Part shown: positions 12,301-21,700 of the stretch, one piece after another | Numbering within the stretch: the first letter of the stretch is position 1 | How the letters are laid out: every line of letters starts with the position of its first letter | Origin: Liolophura sinensis | Taxonomy: Eukaryota; Mollusca; Polyplacophora; Chitonida; Chitonidae | DNA length: 64,000 nt | Assembly: GCF_032854445.1 (NCBI RefSeq) | Contig: NC_088296.1 | Coordinates: forward strand, 11,818,706-11,882,705 | Direction of reading: 5' to 3' | Made by a program: the position numbers and the translations under genes | The notes under the pieces: generated by a model | The model's input: the letters and a program-made list of their open reading frames with translations, nothing else | What the model was told of the DNA's origin: nothing | The model's database searches: none

Positions 12301-13423
12301 TTTCACAGTGCAAAATTCTTCATTGGGAATTCCTGAAAAATAATACAGCACAGTTATTGTAGGGTGATTGTCTCTCAGTTGTTCTTCATTGAGATCGCAG
12401 TTATTGTAGGGTGACTGTCTCTTAGTTGCTCTTCATTGAGGTCACAATCATTATAGGGTGATGGTCTCTCAGTTGCTCTTCATTGTGGTGACAGTTAGGG
12501 CATATAGAAATTGTACCCCGTATTGGCCTTCATTTCAAATTAATTAACTTAAAAGTGGGAATCATATATCAATTAAATTAAAAGAATTAAAAGTTCAAAG
12601 TTGATGCTCACTGAGCACACCAACAATAATGGTGCAGTTAAAGTGAATGTTAATATGTACTGCATTTTAGCTCAAACTTATCACTTTTCAAGCGACAAAT
12701 TTTGCTTGATTAACTCACCTGATTTCACCTTGTAAAATTCAGGAAAACTTAAGTGTTGGCCACACAATTATCATTTATGGCATTTATGTGTCCCCAAGTC
12801 AGTATTCTGAATTAACGGTAAATCATACAGGTCTCCACTGACTAATTAATGGCAGGTCTGATTTTCCGCGTCAAATTTTACTTTGCACTATAGGGGCCTA
12901 CATTAATTGTACGATTCCCGATGGCTGTTTACCTTTAGGATGATATGCCTGGCAGCATAGCACCCTGTAAGCATCGTGAAGAAGAAACTGGACAGGCAGT
13001 GAAGGTTAACAATCGAAGTGTTCACCGAAATTTCCTTCAGGGGTAGGTGGAACCAATCCTTGTGAAACTATAGTGATGTGCCAAAGCAACTTAAGCCAGT
13101 TTAGTAGTATTAAAATACATACAATCTCCAACACGCCCACCCACACAAGCACAGGGTCCTTCAATTTACGTAAAACCACTTATCTGATGTCTTAAATTCG
13201 TTAAAAACATATAATATTTCAATCAGTCATATACCGGCATTTACTTTCACTTTCGTTTCGAGCAAATGGCGTCAACAAGTGAGGGCGCCCTACAGAAAAA
13301 TTACTAAATCATCGTTCAGTAACAAAAGTCTTTGACGTATACACAGCTCTGGTCATTTTACTGACACAAATCGAAGAGAATATTTATTCTGAAGTCAACT
13401 CTACTCACTGGAAGGTGTGACAT
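154..13423 (-). CDS. Tandem-RRM protein, PARP14-like N-terminal part, with possible membrane-anchored N terminus (5' part of gene; continues off left edge)
   Basis: Seven phase-compatible exons read leftwards: 13409-13423, 12933-13067, 8743-8821, 5616-5783, 4326-4559, 1110-1346, 154-399. The start is the ATG at 13423, five codons followed by a strong GTGAGT donor. Residues about 6-50 include a hydrophobic stretch (about 19-41, with an FFFTML core) followed by basic residues: a possible transmembrane helix. Residues 51-76 are charged and helical. From residue 77 there are four RRM-like units with the signature (Y/F)F-x-N-x(3-4)-SGGG(E/D)I and a final ITF or VTF strand. PARP14 and PARP10 have such tandem RRMs ahead of macrodomains and an ADP-ribosyltransferase domain; none of those is in the window. 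The RRM exons are secure. Joining them to the first three exons is inference from phase and splice sites; the 5' exons could be a separate small membrane-protein gene. Confidence 0.55.
613..909 (+). mobile_element. tRNA-derived SINE (family A), near full length
   Basis: tRNA-like head (TGGCTCAGTTGGTTAGCACG), central GTCTGTCAGCAACCTG, conserved GAAATATTCTTAGAGTATGG and an (AAAT)n tail. It lies in the intron between RRM exons 3 and 4. Confidence 0.9.
1110..1346 (-). CDS. RRM-type exon 3 of the PARP14-like gene
   Basis: 237 nt, phase 1-1. It encodes the end of one RRM (ending KIKVSRW) and a new RRM: LQVSGLAPSV, MLELFFENEKKSGGENV, then ALVTFQEEKG. Acceptor CTTTTAG, donor GTGAGA. It is the clearest of the four matches to the PARP14-type RRM pattern. 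Confidence 0.8.
2795..3010 (+). mobile_element. Copy of the 215-bp inverted-repeat element
   Basis: CCAATTCCTCAACTTTTTTG at left, AATAAACACTTTGCAAACAT inside and GATTAAAGAATTACATTG at right; directly abuts the SINE at 3,037. Confidence 0.65.
3037..3170 (-). mobile_element. SINE family A, 3' half
   Basis: Contains the reverse complement of the conserved 3' domain (CTCAAGAATATTTCACTTAT) and part of the central domain; tRNA head absent. Confidence 0.85.
3293..4055 (+). repeat. 20-bp minisatellite, about 38 copies
   Basis: The unit is close to AGATAGGACAAAGTGTGTAA, with a second variant carrying AAATTGGGTAA; the two often alternate. It lies in the intron between RRM exons 2 and 3. Because 20 is not a multiple of three and the unit has no stop in any minus frame, all three minus frames stay open for about 270-290 codons (LSYLYTLCPIFTQFV-like); these are not genes. 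Confidence 0.95.
4326..4559 (-). CDS. RRM-type exon 2 of the PARP14-like gene
   Basis: 234 nt, phase 1-1. The first third encodes the last helix and strand of the preceding RRM plus a linker (LLIRGKVITVQKH). The rest is a new RRM: VVKVTGLP, IQLYFENSKHSGGGDI, then MLITFLQKEG. Acceptor TTTCATAG, donor GTAAAT. The intron boundary falls inside the RRM after its fourth strand, as in the neighbouring exons. Confidence 0.78.
4724..4938 (+). mobile_element. Short inverted-repeat element, about 215 bp
   Basis: Left end GTACTAATTCCTCAACC and right end GGTTGAAGAATTACAGTAG are inverted. Related copies lie at about 2,795-3,010 and, in the other orientation, 17,629-17,837 (CTGTAATTCTTCAAC ... GTTGAGGAATT). 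Internal marker: ATAAACACTTTGCAAACATG-like sequence. Confidence 0.7.
5616..5783 (-). CDS. RRM-type exon 1 of the PARP14-like gene
   Basis: 168 nt, entered with one base carried over and leaving one base (phase 1-1). It encodes an RRM beginning CIEVSSLPEGV, then ELERYFSNK, the signature FSGGEI and a strand ending AVIEFKDP. The acceptor is a TTAAATATCAG tract and the donor GTAAAT. The SGGEI loop is the hallmark shared with the first RRM of PARP14-like proteins. Confidence 0.72.
5868..6220 (-). mobile_element. tRNA-derived SINE family B, full length
   Basis: On the minus strand: head TAGCACAATTGGTAGAGCGT (A box), then AGATCCAGGATCAATCCTGG (B-box region), a body with CTCGCTTGGCGTTCAGCATG and CTGGTTGACCCGTATCAG, and a 3' end with CGTTAAACCCCAAGCACTCA. 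About 350 bp; in an intron of the RRM gene. Confidence 0.88.
7015..7300 (-). mobile_element. SINE family B, diverged copy
   Basis: Minus-strand CCAGGTTCAAACCCAGGTCA (B-box region), GACTTTAAAAAATGGG, CTTGGTGCTCAGCGCTGAG and GGTTGACCTGGTGTCAGTAT match the family B body. Confidence 0.75.
8020..8220 (-). repeat. Dispersed copy of part of the 550-bp repeat
   Basis: Read on the minus strand this matches the segments at 54,110-54,300 and 54,660-54,860: AATCGGCAGATGTTG-like start, a TCTGGTTTC tract, GTTTTAAACGCC-like middle and GGTTTGCACCATTCGATTTC end. It shows that the 550-bp unit contains an older dispersed element. Confidence 0.75.
8350..8613 (-). mobile_element. SINE family A, near full length
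   Basis: Runs from the tail and GGTGTTTTACGCCGTACTCA through to the tRNA-like head ending GAGCCATGGAGGCCCCC. Confidence 0.92.
8893..9773 (+). repeat. 34-bp minisatellite, about 26 copies
   Basis: The unit reads ATCATATTTTGTTCATGATA followed by ACATGAATAACAGG, with some 33-bp and shortened variants. It lies in an intron of the RRM gene and begins only about 70 bp upstream (in the gene's sense) of the acceptor of the exon at 8743-8821. The unit contains the short palindrome TTCATGATAACATGAA. Confidence 0.93.
9838..10125 (-). mobile_element. SINE family B, internally deleted
   Basis: Starts with GAGTGAGTGCTTGGGGTTTA (3' end) and includes GATACGGGTCAACCAGT and TAACCCAGGATAGACCCTGG; part of the body and the first part of the head are missing. 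Confidence 0.83.
10224..10497 (-). mobile_element. SINE family A, near full length
   Basis: (ATTT)n tail, GGTGTTTTACGCCGTACTCA, CGGCTGCCAGCAGTATGGTG and a head ending CAGCCACAGAGGCCCCC. Confidence 0.93.
10928..11856. repeat. Inverted pair of GGACATTTTCCCCTC arrays about 730 bp apart
   Basis: 10,928-11,035 has four to five copies of GGACATTTTCCCCTC; 11,762-11,856 has its reverse complement (GAGGGGAAAATGTCC and variants) around a G17 run. The pair could form a stem or mark a non-autonomous element with repeat-rich ends. The 730 bp between them holds no gene I can see. Confidence 0.7.
12351..12497 (+). repeat. 48-bp tandem repeat, three copies
   Basis: Three copies of a unit containing TTATTGTAGGGTGATTGTCT, then CTCAGTTGTTCTTCATTGAG, with a few substitutions per copy. 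Confidence 0.85.
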
Positions 13424-13559
13424 CGCTTTGTGGTCTGTTTGTTTCCTGATGATGGAAATGAATTTGTCACGGGAGTGTCAGTGTTGCATTCTTTTCACCA
13501 GTGCAGATTTTATCGCTACCTCAGTAACTGTCAGTGAAGATAATCCTCTGTCATCGAAG

Positions 13560-13800
13560 ATAGTCTCTATCGCTTTCCCATAAATGAAAACATTTTACAA
13601 AAAAATCAACCAACTTGTCATTTCTACACCTCGTAACGATAAATCCTGTAAAGAAGACTTCCACAGTGATCGGTTAATCGGAGGAACGCCCGATGCGAGA
13701 TTAGGGGATTCCCCAGCTGTTATTTCTCGCGATAGGAGACAAGTCTCGCGGTGTATTTTCACGCCCAGTTTACAGTGTAAGAGAGTATATACAGCAGATT
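13560..13800. promoter_or_regulatory. CpG-bearing segment upstream of the RRM gene
   Basis: Unlike the surrounding AT-rich DNA this stretch is rich in CpG (CGTAACGATA, GATCGGTTAATCGG, AACGCCCGATGCGAG) and holds TCTCGCGAT (13,724) and TCTCGCGG (13,744), resembling the TCTCGCGA promoter element. It lies about 140-380 bp upstream of the minus-strand start at 13,423. Confidence 0.35.
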
Positions 13801-14474
13801 TGTGAGTGCTCCATGCATTTGCACACATACGTGTGTGTGCTATGAAGTCATTTTCTATTTCGGATTTTAGCCAAATCCAGCAGCCAGTACAGTTGTCCAA
13901 ATTCTGCATTATATTGAGGTCATATGAAATATACTCATACGCAATTATTTTTGGACTAGGTGTAAACTGGGATTAGCTATTGATGATAGACTTATCTTAA
14001 TCCCAGGTGTAACACTGAAGACTTCACTTATAGTTAAATCTGAAACCCGTTTTAAACAACCAATTAAGTCTTCAATTTTGTACTTAGCCTAAAAAAAAAA
14101 AATGTATCACTGGATTAAATATGAAATAAAACTGCTGCAGTTATACACAGATTTGGATAATTGTAGTGGCTGCTGAGTGCAGCTAAAAATTTAAATATAA
14201 AATATGACTTAATACCAGTATTGGCTAATACACTTTTGAACAACTGGCCCAGAACACAAGGAGAGCACAGGATGGGAAGTTTTGCTGGCGTTGAAGCATG
14301 GATGAATTTAGGAAAGAAATTCAGACTATCTCAATCCTTATCATTTAGGGTTAGAAGTCTTGACACTCATAGGAGTAGTTCTTTAATAATTCCTGAGCTT
14401 ATATTTAAGAACTAATGTTTAAATTTGTCATGAAAGTCTAGGACACCTCTTAAGTACTGGTATTAGAACGAAAA

Positions 14475-14665
14475 AGTGGGAGGAAACCAGGCAAAGCCTC
14501 GGCGATCCCACGATCAGCTGCAGGTTGCTGACACTGACCTTCCCACATACAGCCGAAAAGAAAGCCAGCATGAGATGGACTTGACCTCATTTACTGCATT
14601 GGTGAGAGGCTCCTGGGTCATTGTGCCTCGCTGGCTTGCTAACCACCTCAGCCACAAAAGCCAAG
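14475..14665 (-). mobile_element. SINE family A, 5' part only
   Basis: Starts at GTGGGAGGAAACCAGGCAAA and reaches the tRNA-like head (CACCTCAGCCACAAAAGCC); the conserved 3' domain and tail are missing. Confidence 0.8.
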
Positions 14666-15727
14666 TTTTGAAGTTAAGAGAAAGTTAACAACTAAATTTG
14701 CAGTCTTTCATCTGAACTTTATGTAATTTTTATGTTTTCTGCACCGTTGACAACATTAATGTGTTCAGAAGACTGATCAAAATACATTACACTTTTGTTT
14801 ATTATTACATTTATATTAAAAGCCCACATGTTCCATGAAATGTATATCTTCAATGAAATAAGTATCAGTTGAAACTTTCGCACTGTAAAATTATCATTTA
14901 ATTTTAATTCAAACAAAAGGTAACAAGGAACAAGTAATTCTATTCACAATTTTCTGTGGAATGTATAGAGACTGGGAGTTATGCAATATAAACTTGCATA
15001 GTGTTACTGTCAAATTCAGAGAATAAATAAATCAATGTTTCAGAAGAAAATATAACAAACCCATAAGAGCTTGGAAGTTACAACAATTATGCATGTTCTA
15101 TACTGGTATAATATTATGTTGACTTATTATAAAATCTTCAAGAAATACAATAAGTGTCTTTGTCCAGGACATCATTAATCTCTAAAAAATTAGGGACAAA
15201 TAAATGTATTGAAAGTAGTATTTCATGATCCTAATATGAACCCGAGAATGTCATTTTTAGGCAAGTTCTTTGGGGAAAATACAGAAGGTCTTACAAGGTT
15301 TTTGACAGAATAGTGCAGTATACATTGCAGGTGAATTTCCGTTCATTTTTATACAAAGAAAATCAAACCAAAATGTATTTACAGAGAGGGATATAATGAA
15401 CGTGAAAACTGGTCTGACAGGATATGGCTTTCAACTCAAAACCTGCGCTAGTATATGACCTAACACTTCACTCAAATAGATGTAATTTTAGATGCAAATA
15501 AGGGTCGTAAAATAATACTTTTGATGCTGAAACGTACTTTTCCAGTATGACATCGTCCTACAAGTACCCTTCAAACAAACATCAAAGCACATCTTTAAGG
15601 CATTTCTCACAATGAGTATAAATTGTGCTTGAGTCACTCAAGTCATCTTACATGAAGGCCAAATACATTCTCCCACGCCACTTCAGTTCTTTCATCATGA
15701 AAGGAAAATGAGAGTAATGTCATAATA

Positions 15728-18700
15728 TTAGCCATGCTGTCCGAAAGTTGCTGTAAACTCGTGGAATTTCTTCAGTTCTGTCTCTGTGACTGTGGTTCGG
15801 TGGGTGTGAATGGACCTCAGGAAATCAGACATCAAAACATCACGTGGTTGAATCTGAAACACAATAAGAAAAATGATGACAACAGGCTGGGACAACCATC
15901 TGACATTACCACATTATGCGGCTGAATCTCAAACAAAGCAGGAAAACTTATCACAACAGGCTGGAACAACCATCGGACAATAACACATCGCATGGCCGAA
16001 ACTGAAACAAAGCAGGAAAACTCATCACAACAGGCTGGAACAACCATCTGACAATAACACATCACATGACTGAATCTGAAACAAAGCAGGAAAACATCAC
16101 AACAGGCTGGAACAACCATCTGACAATAACTCATCACATGACTGAATCTGAAACAAAGCAGGAAAACTTATCACAACAGGCTGGAACAACCATCTGACAA
16201 TAACACATCACATGACTGAATCTGAAACAAAGCAGGAGAACTTATCACAACAGGCTGGAACAACCATCTGACAATAACACATCACATGACTGAATCTCAA
16301 ACAAAACAGGAAAACATCACAACAGGCTGGAACAACCATCTGACAATAACACATCACATGACTGAATCTGAAACAAAGCAGAAAAACATCACAACAGGCT
16401 GGGACAACCATCTGACAATTACACATCACATGGCCTAAACTGAAACAAAACAGGAAAATTGATGACCACAGGTTTGGACAAAGCCTGACAATAAAACATC
16501 ATATGGCTGAGTCTGAAACAAAACAGGAAAACTAGTGACTACGGGCATGACAGGTTTGAACAAAGTCAGACATTAACACATCACATGGGTGAATCTGATG
16601 ACAGGCTTGACCAAAGCCTGATGATAAGACATCACATGGCTGAATCTGATGACAGGTTTGGACAAAGTCTGATGATAAGACATCACATGTATGAATCTGA
16701 TGACAGCTTTGGACAAAGCCTTGCATTAACACATCACATGGGTGAATCTGATGACAGGCTTGACCAAACCCTGATGATAAGACATCACATGTATGAATCT
16801 GATGACAGGTTTGGACAAAGCCTTACATTAACACATCACATGGGTGAATCTGATGACAGGTTTGGACAAAGCCTTACATTAACACATCACATGGGTGAAT
16901 CTGATGACAGGCTTGACCAAAGCCTGATGATAAGACATCACATGGGTGAATCTGATGACAGGTTTGGACAAAGTCTGAAAATAACACATCACATGGCTGA
17001 GTCTGAAACAAAACTGGAAAACTGGTGACAACAGGCATGACAGGTTTGCACAAAGTTTGACACATCACATGGGTGAATCTGATGACAGGCTTGGCCAAAG
17101 CCTGACATTAACACATCACATGGGTGAATTGCCACATCACAGTGACACAGCTGAATCTGAAACAAAGCAGCAAAACTAAGACACATTTCAGAGAGGGTAC
17201 GAGAATATGTCATGAAATTCTTTTGACAACTTTTTAGTCCATTAACACATGTTAAAGGTAATGTTTTAATGCCTGTCCTAACATATTAAACTATAATTAA
17301 AACCTGTAAATAAACTAAAAAGTTGTCATTCATTTATTTATTTATTTGGTGTTTTACGCCGTACTCAAGAATATTTCACTTACACATCGGCAGTCAGCAT
17401 TATGATGAAGGAAACCAAGCAGAGCCTGGAGGAAACCCACAACTATCCGCAGGTTGCTGACAGACCTTCCCACATACAGAAGTTGTCATCCATAAATAAT
17501 TTGTTGACAAATACTACACGTGACAAATAATTACAATTTACACTGCAATTCAGGAGAGACATTTAGTAAAGAATTAATCTTGCTTAAAACCTGCTCAGTT
17601 GTGCAAAGTAATTATCTTAGGTTAAATGTACTGTAATTCTTCAACTTCTGCGCATATTTGCAAGGTTTTTATTCAAGCATATTCTGAAGTCATCATTCCC
17701 CGTACACTGATAAAATTAGTCTTCATGGGAAGCCTTGAAACAGGCCAGTCCGACCAATATAGTCTTGTCTCCAAGATCAAACTGAAAATGTGCATAAATT
17801 ACATAAATTATAGGAAACGGTTGAGGAATTTGGGTACATGAATATCCAATAGCAGTGTAAATCTTCAACCTTTTTCTAACCGCTTAAACACTTTTTAAAG
17901 TGGAATTTATGCACACAATTATTATGAAAAATAAAATGATTTGTTTATATCAATTAAAATGCAAGCCTCATAAAACTGTGCAGATTATTTCTCTGCACCT
18001 CATAGTTCTCTCAGAATGTTTCAAAATACTGGCTGCAGAGGTGGTTGAAACGGTTGAAGGATGAGGGTAGTAGATGTGTGGTGGAACTCTCGTGCTGTCA
18101 CAATATTATATCAATTCCTCCCATAATCAGGTCAGCCAATGAACTGGCAAGAATTGTGTAAATTAGCAATATGATCATCCTAATAATTCATGTACATTAC
18201 TAGTAAACAAGAAACAGAAAAGCTGTGTACACACATGCAGTGGTCAAGTGTAATATACATGTACATGTAAAATAGTTATAATAGACATGTGACATACGAA
18301 TAGTTAAATCAAGCTATAGTCTGGGCAGGGCCTCCGTGGCTCAGTCGGTTAGCGCGCTAGCCCAGCGTAATGACCCAGAAGCCTCTCAACAATGCGGTCG
18401 CTGTGAGTTCAAGTCCAGCTCATGCTGGCTTCCTTTTGGTCGGTAAGTGGGAAGGTCTGTCAGCAACCTGCGGATGGTTGTGGGTTTCCCCCGGGCCCTG
18501 CCTGGTTTCCACCCACCACAATGCTGGCCGCCGTCGTACAAGTGAAATATTCTTGAGTACGGTGTAAAACACCAATCAATCAAATCAATCAAATCTATCT
18601 GGGCAGTCAACTGTGTCCAGCTTGTTAACATGCAGAGTTCAGTAGATTAAGTGTGGGGATTAACTTTCCACATGTACATTTGACTAACCCCGGTCATAAT

Positions 18701-21700
18701 ATCATATCAGTTCCTCCCATAATCAGGTCAGCCAATGAATTGGCTAGAATCGTGTAAATTAGCATATATTAGCGTATATTTGCATACCCGATCTGCAGGA
18801 AGGTCTGTCATGTTTGCCTGTTTAGCTCTTGGAAAGGACGGATTACAAGGCGTTAGCTTCCCATCTACAAGCAGAAAAACATCTCATTTTGCATCATGGA
18901 TTGTGGCCCTCCCAGAATCTTAAACTCAAATTATCGCATCAACAATTTTCAGCTGAAAGCACATATTTTATTCATGCCACCTACAAATTTCACCAACCCA
19001 CAAACTTCACCTCAATGGCTAATTTTACTCACCCGAAATGTTTCACTCCTTCTACAAACCTCACCCTATGTGCTCTTCACCTCACCCACAAATTTCACCA
19101 ACTTTTCATACTTCACCTCACTGGCTAATTTCACACAGCGGGAAAGTTTCACTCCTACAAACCTCACCCTATGTGCTCTTCACCTCACCAACCTTCATAC
19201 TTCACCTCAATGGCTAATTTCACACACCCGAAATGTTTCACTCCTTCTACAAACCTCACCCTATGTACTCTTCACCTCACCAACAAATTTCACCAACCTT
19301 AATACCTCACCTCACTGGCTAATTTCACACACCCGAAATGTTTCACTCCTTCTACAAACCTCACCCTATGTACTCTTCACCTCACCCACAAATTTCACCA
19401 ACCTTCATACTTCGCCTCAATGGCTAATTTCACACACCCGGAAAGTTTCACTCCTTCTACAAACCTCACCCTATGTGCTCTTCACCTCACCCACAAATTT
19501 CACCAACCTTCATACTTCGCCTCAATGGCTAATTTCACACACCCGGAAAGTTTCACTCCTTCTACAAACCTCACCCTATGTGCTCTTCACCTCACCCACA
19601 AATTTCACCAACTTTTCATACTTTACCTCAATGGCTAATTTCACACACCCGAAATGTTTCACTCCTTCTACAAACCTCACCCTATGTACTCTTCACCTCA
19701 CCAACAAATTTCACCAACCTTAATACTTCACCTCACTGGCTAATTTCACACACCCGAAATGTTTCACTCCTTCTACAAACCTCACCCTATGTACTCTTCA
19801 CCTCACCCACAAATTTCACCAACCTTCATACTTCGCCTCAATGGCTAATTTCACACACCCGAAATGTTTCACTCCTTCTACAAACCTCACCCTATGTACT
19901 CTTCACCTCACCAACAAATTTCACCAACCTTCATACTTCGCCTCAATGGCTAATTTCACACACCCGAAATGTTTCACTCCTTCTACAAACCTCACCCTAT
20001 GTACTCTTCACCTCACCAACAAATTTCACCAACCTTAATACCTCACCTCACTGGCTAATTTCACACACCCGGAAAGTTTCACTCCTTCTACAAACCTCAC
20101 CCTATGTGCTCTTCACCTCACCCACAAATTTCACCAACCTTCATACTTCGCCTCAATGGCTAATTTCACACACCCGGAAAGTTTCACTCCTTCTACAAAC
20201 CTCACCCTATGTGCTCTTCACCTCACCCACAAATTTCACCAACTTTTCATACTTCACCTCAATGGCTAATTTCACACACCCGAAATGTTTCACTCCTTCT
20301 ACAAACCTCACCCTATGTACTCTTCACCTCACCAACAAATTTCACCAACCTTAATACCTCACCTCACTGGCTAATTTCACACACCCGAAATGTTTCACTC
20401 CTTCTACAAACCTCACCCTATGTACTCTTCACCTCACCAACAAATTTCACCAACCTTCATACTTCGCCTCAATGGCTAATTTCACACACCCGGAAAGTTT
20501 CACTCCTTCTACAAACCTCACCCTATGTACTCTTCACCTCACCAACAAATTTCACCAACCTTAATACTTCGCCTCAATGGCTAATTTCACACACCCGGAA
20601 AGTTTCACTCCTTCTACAAACCTCACCCTATGTACTCTTCACCTCACCCACAAATTTCACCAACCTTTCATACCTCACCTTACTGGCTAATTTCACACAC
20701 CTGGAAAGTTTCACTATCACCCCTTACCTTCCATCAATTCACCCCATCCACAACTTTTCCCACACTCAATGAAATCAACTCATAAACTGCCCTCCTCAAT
20801 TTTACAGTCCTTGCGTACAGATCTTCAGCTATATACACTGTGAGGTCAGTTTTATACAGAGTAAGGCAATCCGAAAAAGGTTCAGAATTTGGGAAATGAA
20901 TTTGTGGTATTTCATTTATTTCACACAATTAGACTGTCAAATATCAGCCTAAACTGTCAGATAAATTAGGATCCCAACCAAAAGGAATGAGTTCAATCCC
21001 AGTCTTTGAAAGTGAATTTGTGGATATCCAGCTCTCACTTTTCATAGCGGCTTTGGTGACGATAAGTAGTTGACAGCCCTTGTAGCTCAGCTTATGCAGT
21101 CTCACCTTAGCTGAAGACCACTTCCTTTCCACCAATATGAATGGTGTGAGAGTCAGTACCTCACAAGAGAGAAAGTGAGTTGAAAACTTACCAAAAGTCA
21201 GCAGTTTAAATCCGGCAGCCTAATTTCCTCTACCCATAATACTAACTGCCATCATGCATGTATACGTGAAAAAGTGTGGACTATTTGAGTGGCAGTAAAA
21301 ACAATTAAACAAATAAATAAATAAATAAATAAAATAAAATAAAATGATCGCATAAGTGAAATGTTCTTGATTATGGCGCTAAGGACCAATCCATAAATGA
21401 ATCCTGGACTAGTGATCTTACTGGGCAGTGTCCTCCAGTGTGTGGCTGACTGTAGGTCCCTGACTGGTTCAAACAGTGCCCCCAGGGTGAGGGTGGCGAT
21501 ATCACTCCCGGAGAAACCTTCGGTGCGCTCCGCTAACTCCTGCCACTCTTTCTCCACCAGGGCCATGGTGTTATCACGAGCATGGATCTTGAACAGAACC
21601 AGACGAGCACACCTACAAACAGACAGACATGAACATGTACCGTACATTTGGTGGCCGGGTTTTATTTATTTTATTTATTTGATTGGTGTTTTACGCCGTA

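Larger units (their letters stand above)
10500..12932. other. Intron of the RRM gene: mostly unannotated
   Basis: Apart from the inverted GGACATTTTCCCC arrays and the 48-bp repeat, I recognise nothing. A remnant of the third SINE family may lie at 12,140-12,215. Confidence 0.5.
13424..15727. other. Intergenic region between the RRM gene and the VPS4-like gene
   Basis: About 2.3 kb. It contains the CpG-bearing segment near 13,560-13,800 and a SINE fragment at 14,475. The sequence from 14,690 to 15,700 is AT-rich; it should include the VPS4-like 3' UTR, but I could not place a convincing poly(A) signal. Confidence 0.5.

Noticed and set aside
13266-13310. Plus-strand ATG frame MASTSEGALQ as a divergent first exon
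   Set aside because: It stops after a few codons; no convincing donor or downstream partner exon was found.
16585-17028. 147-codon plus-strand frame of 17-residue [11 protein letters not shown] repeats
   Set aside because: It is the 51-bp array in intron 10 of the VPS4-like gene, antisense to it, with no other coding evidence.
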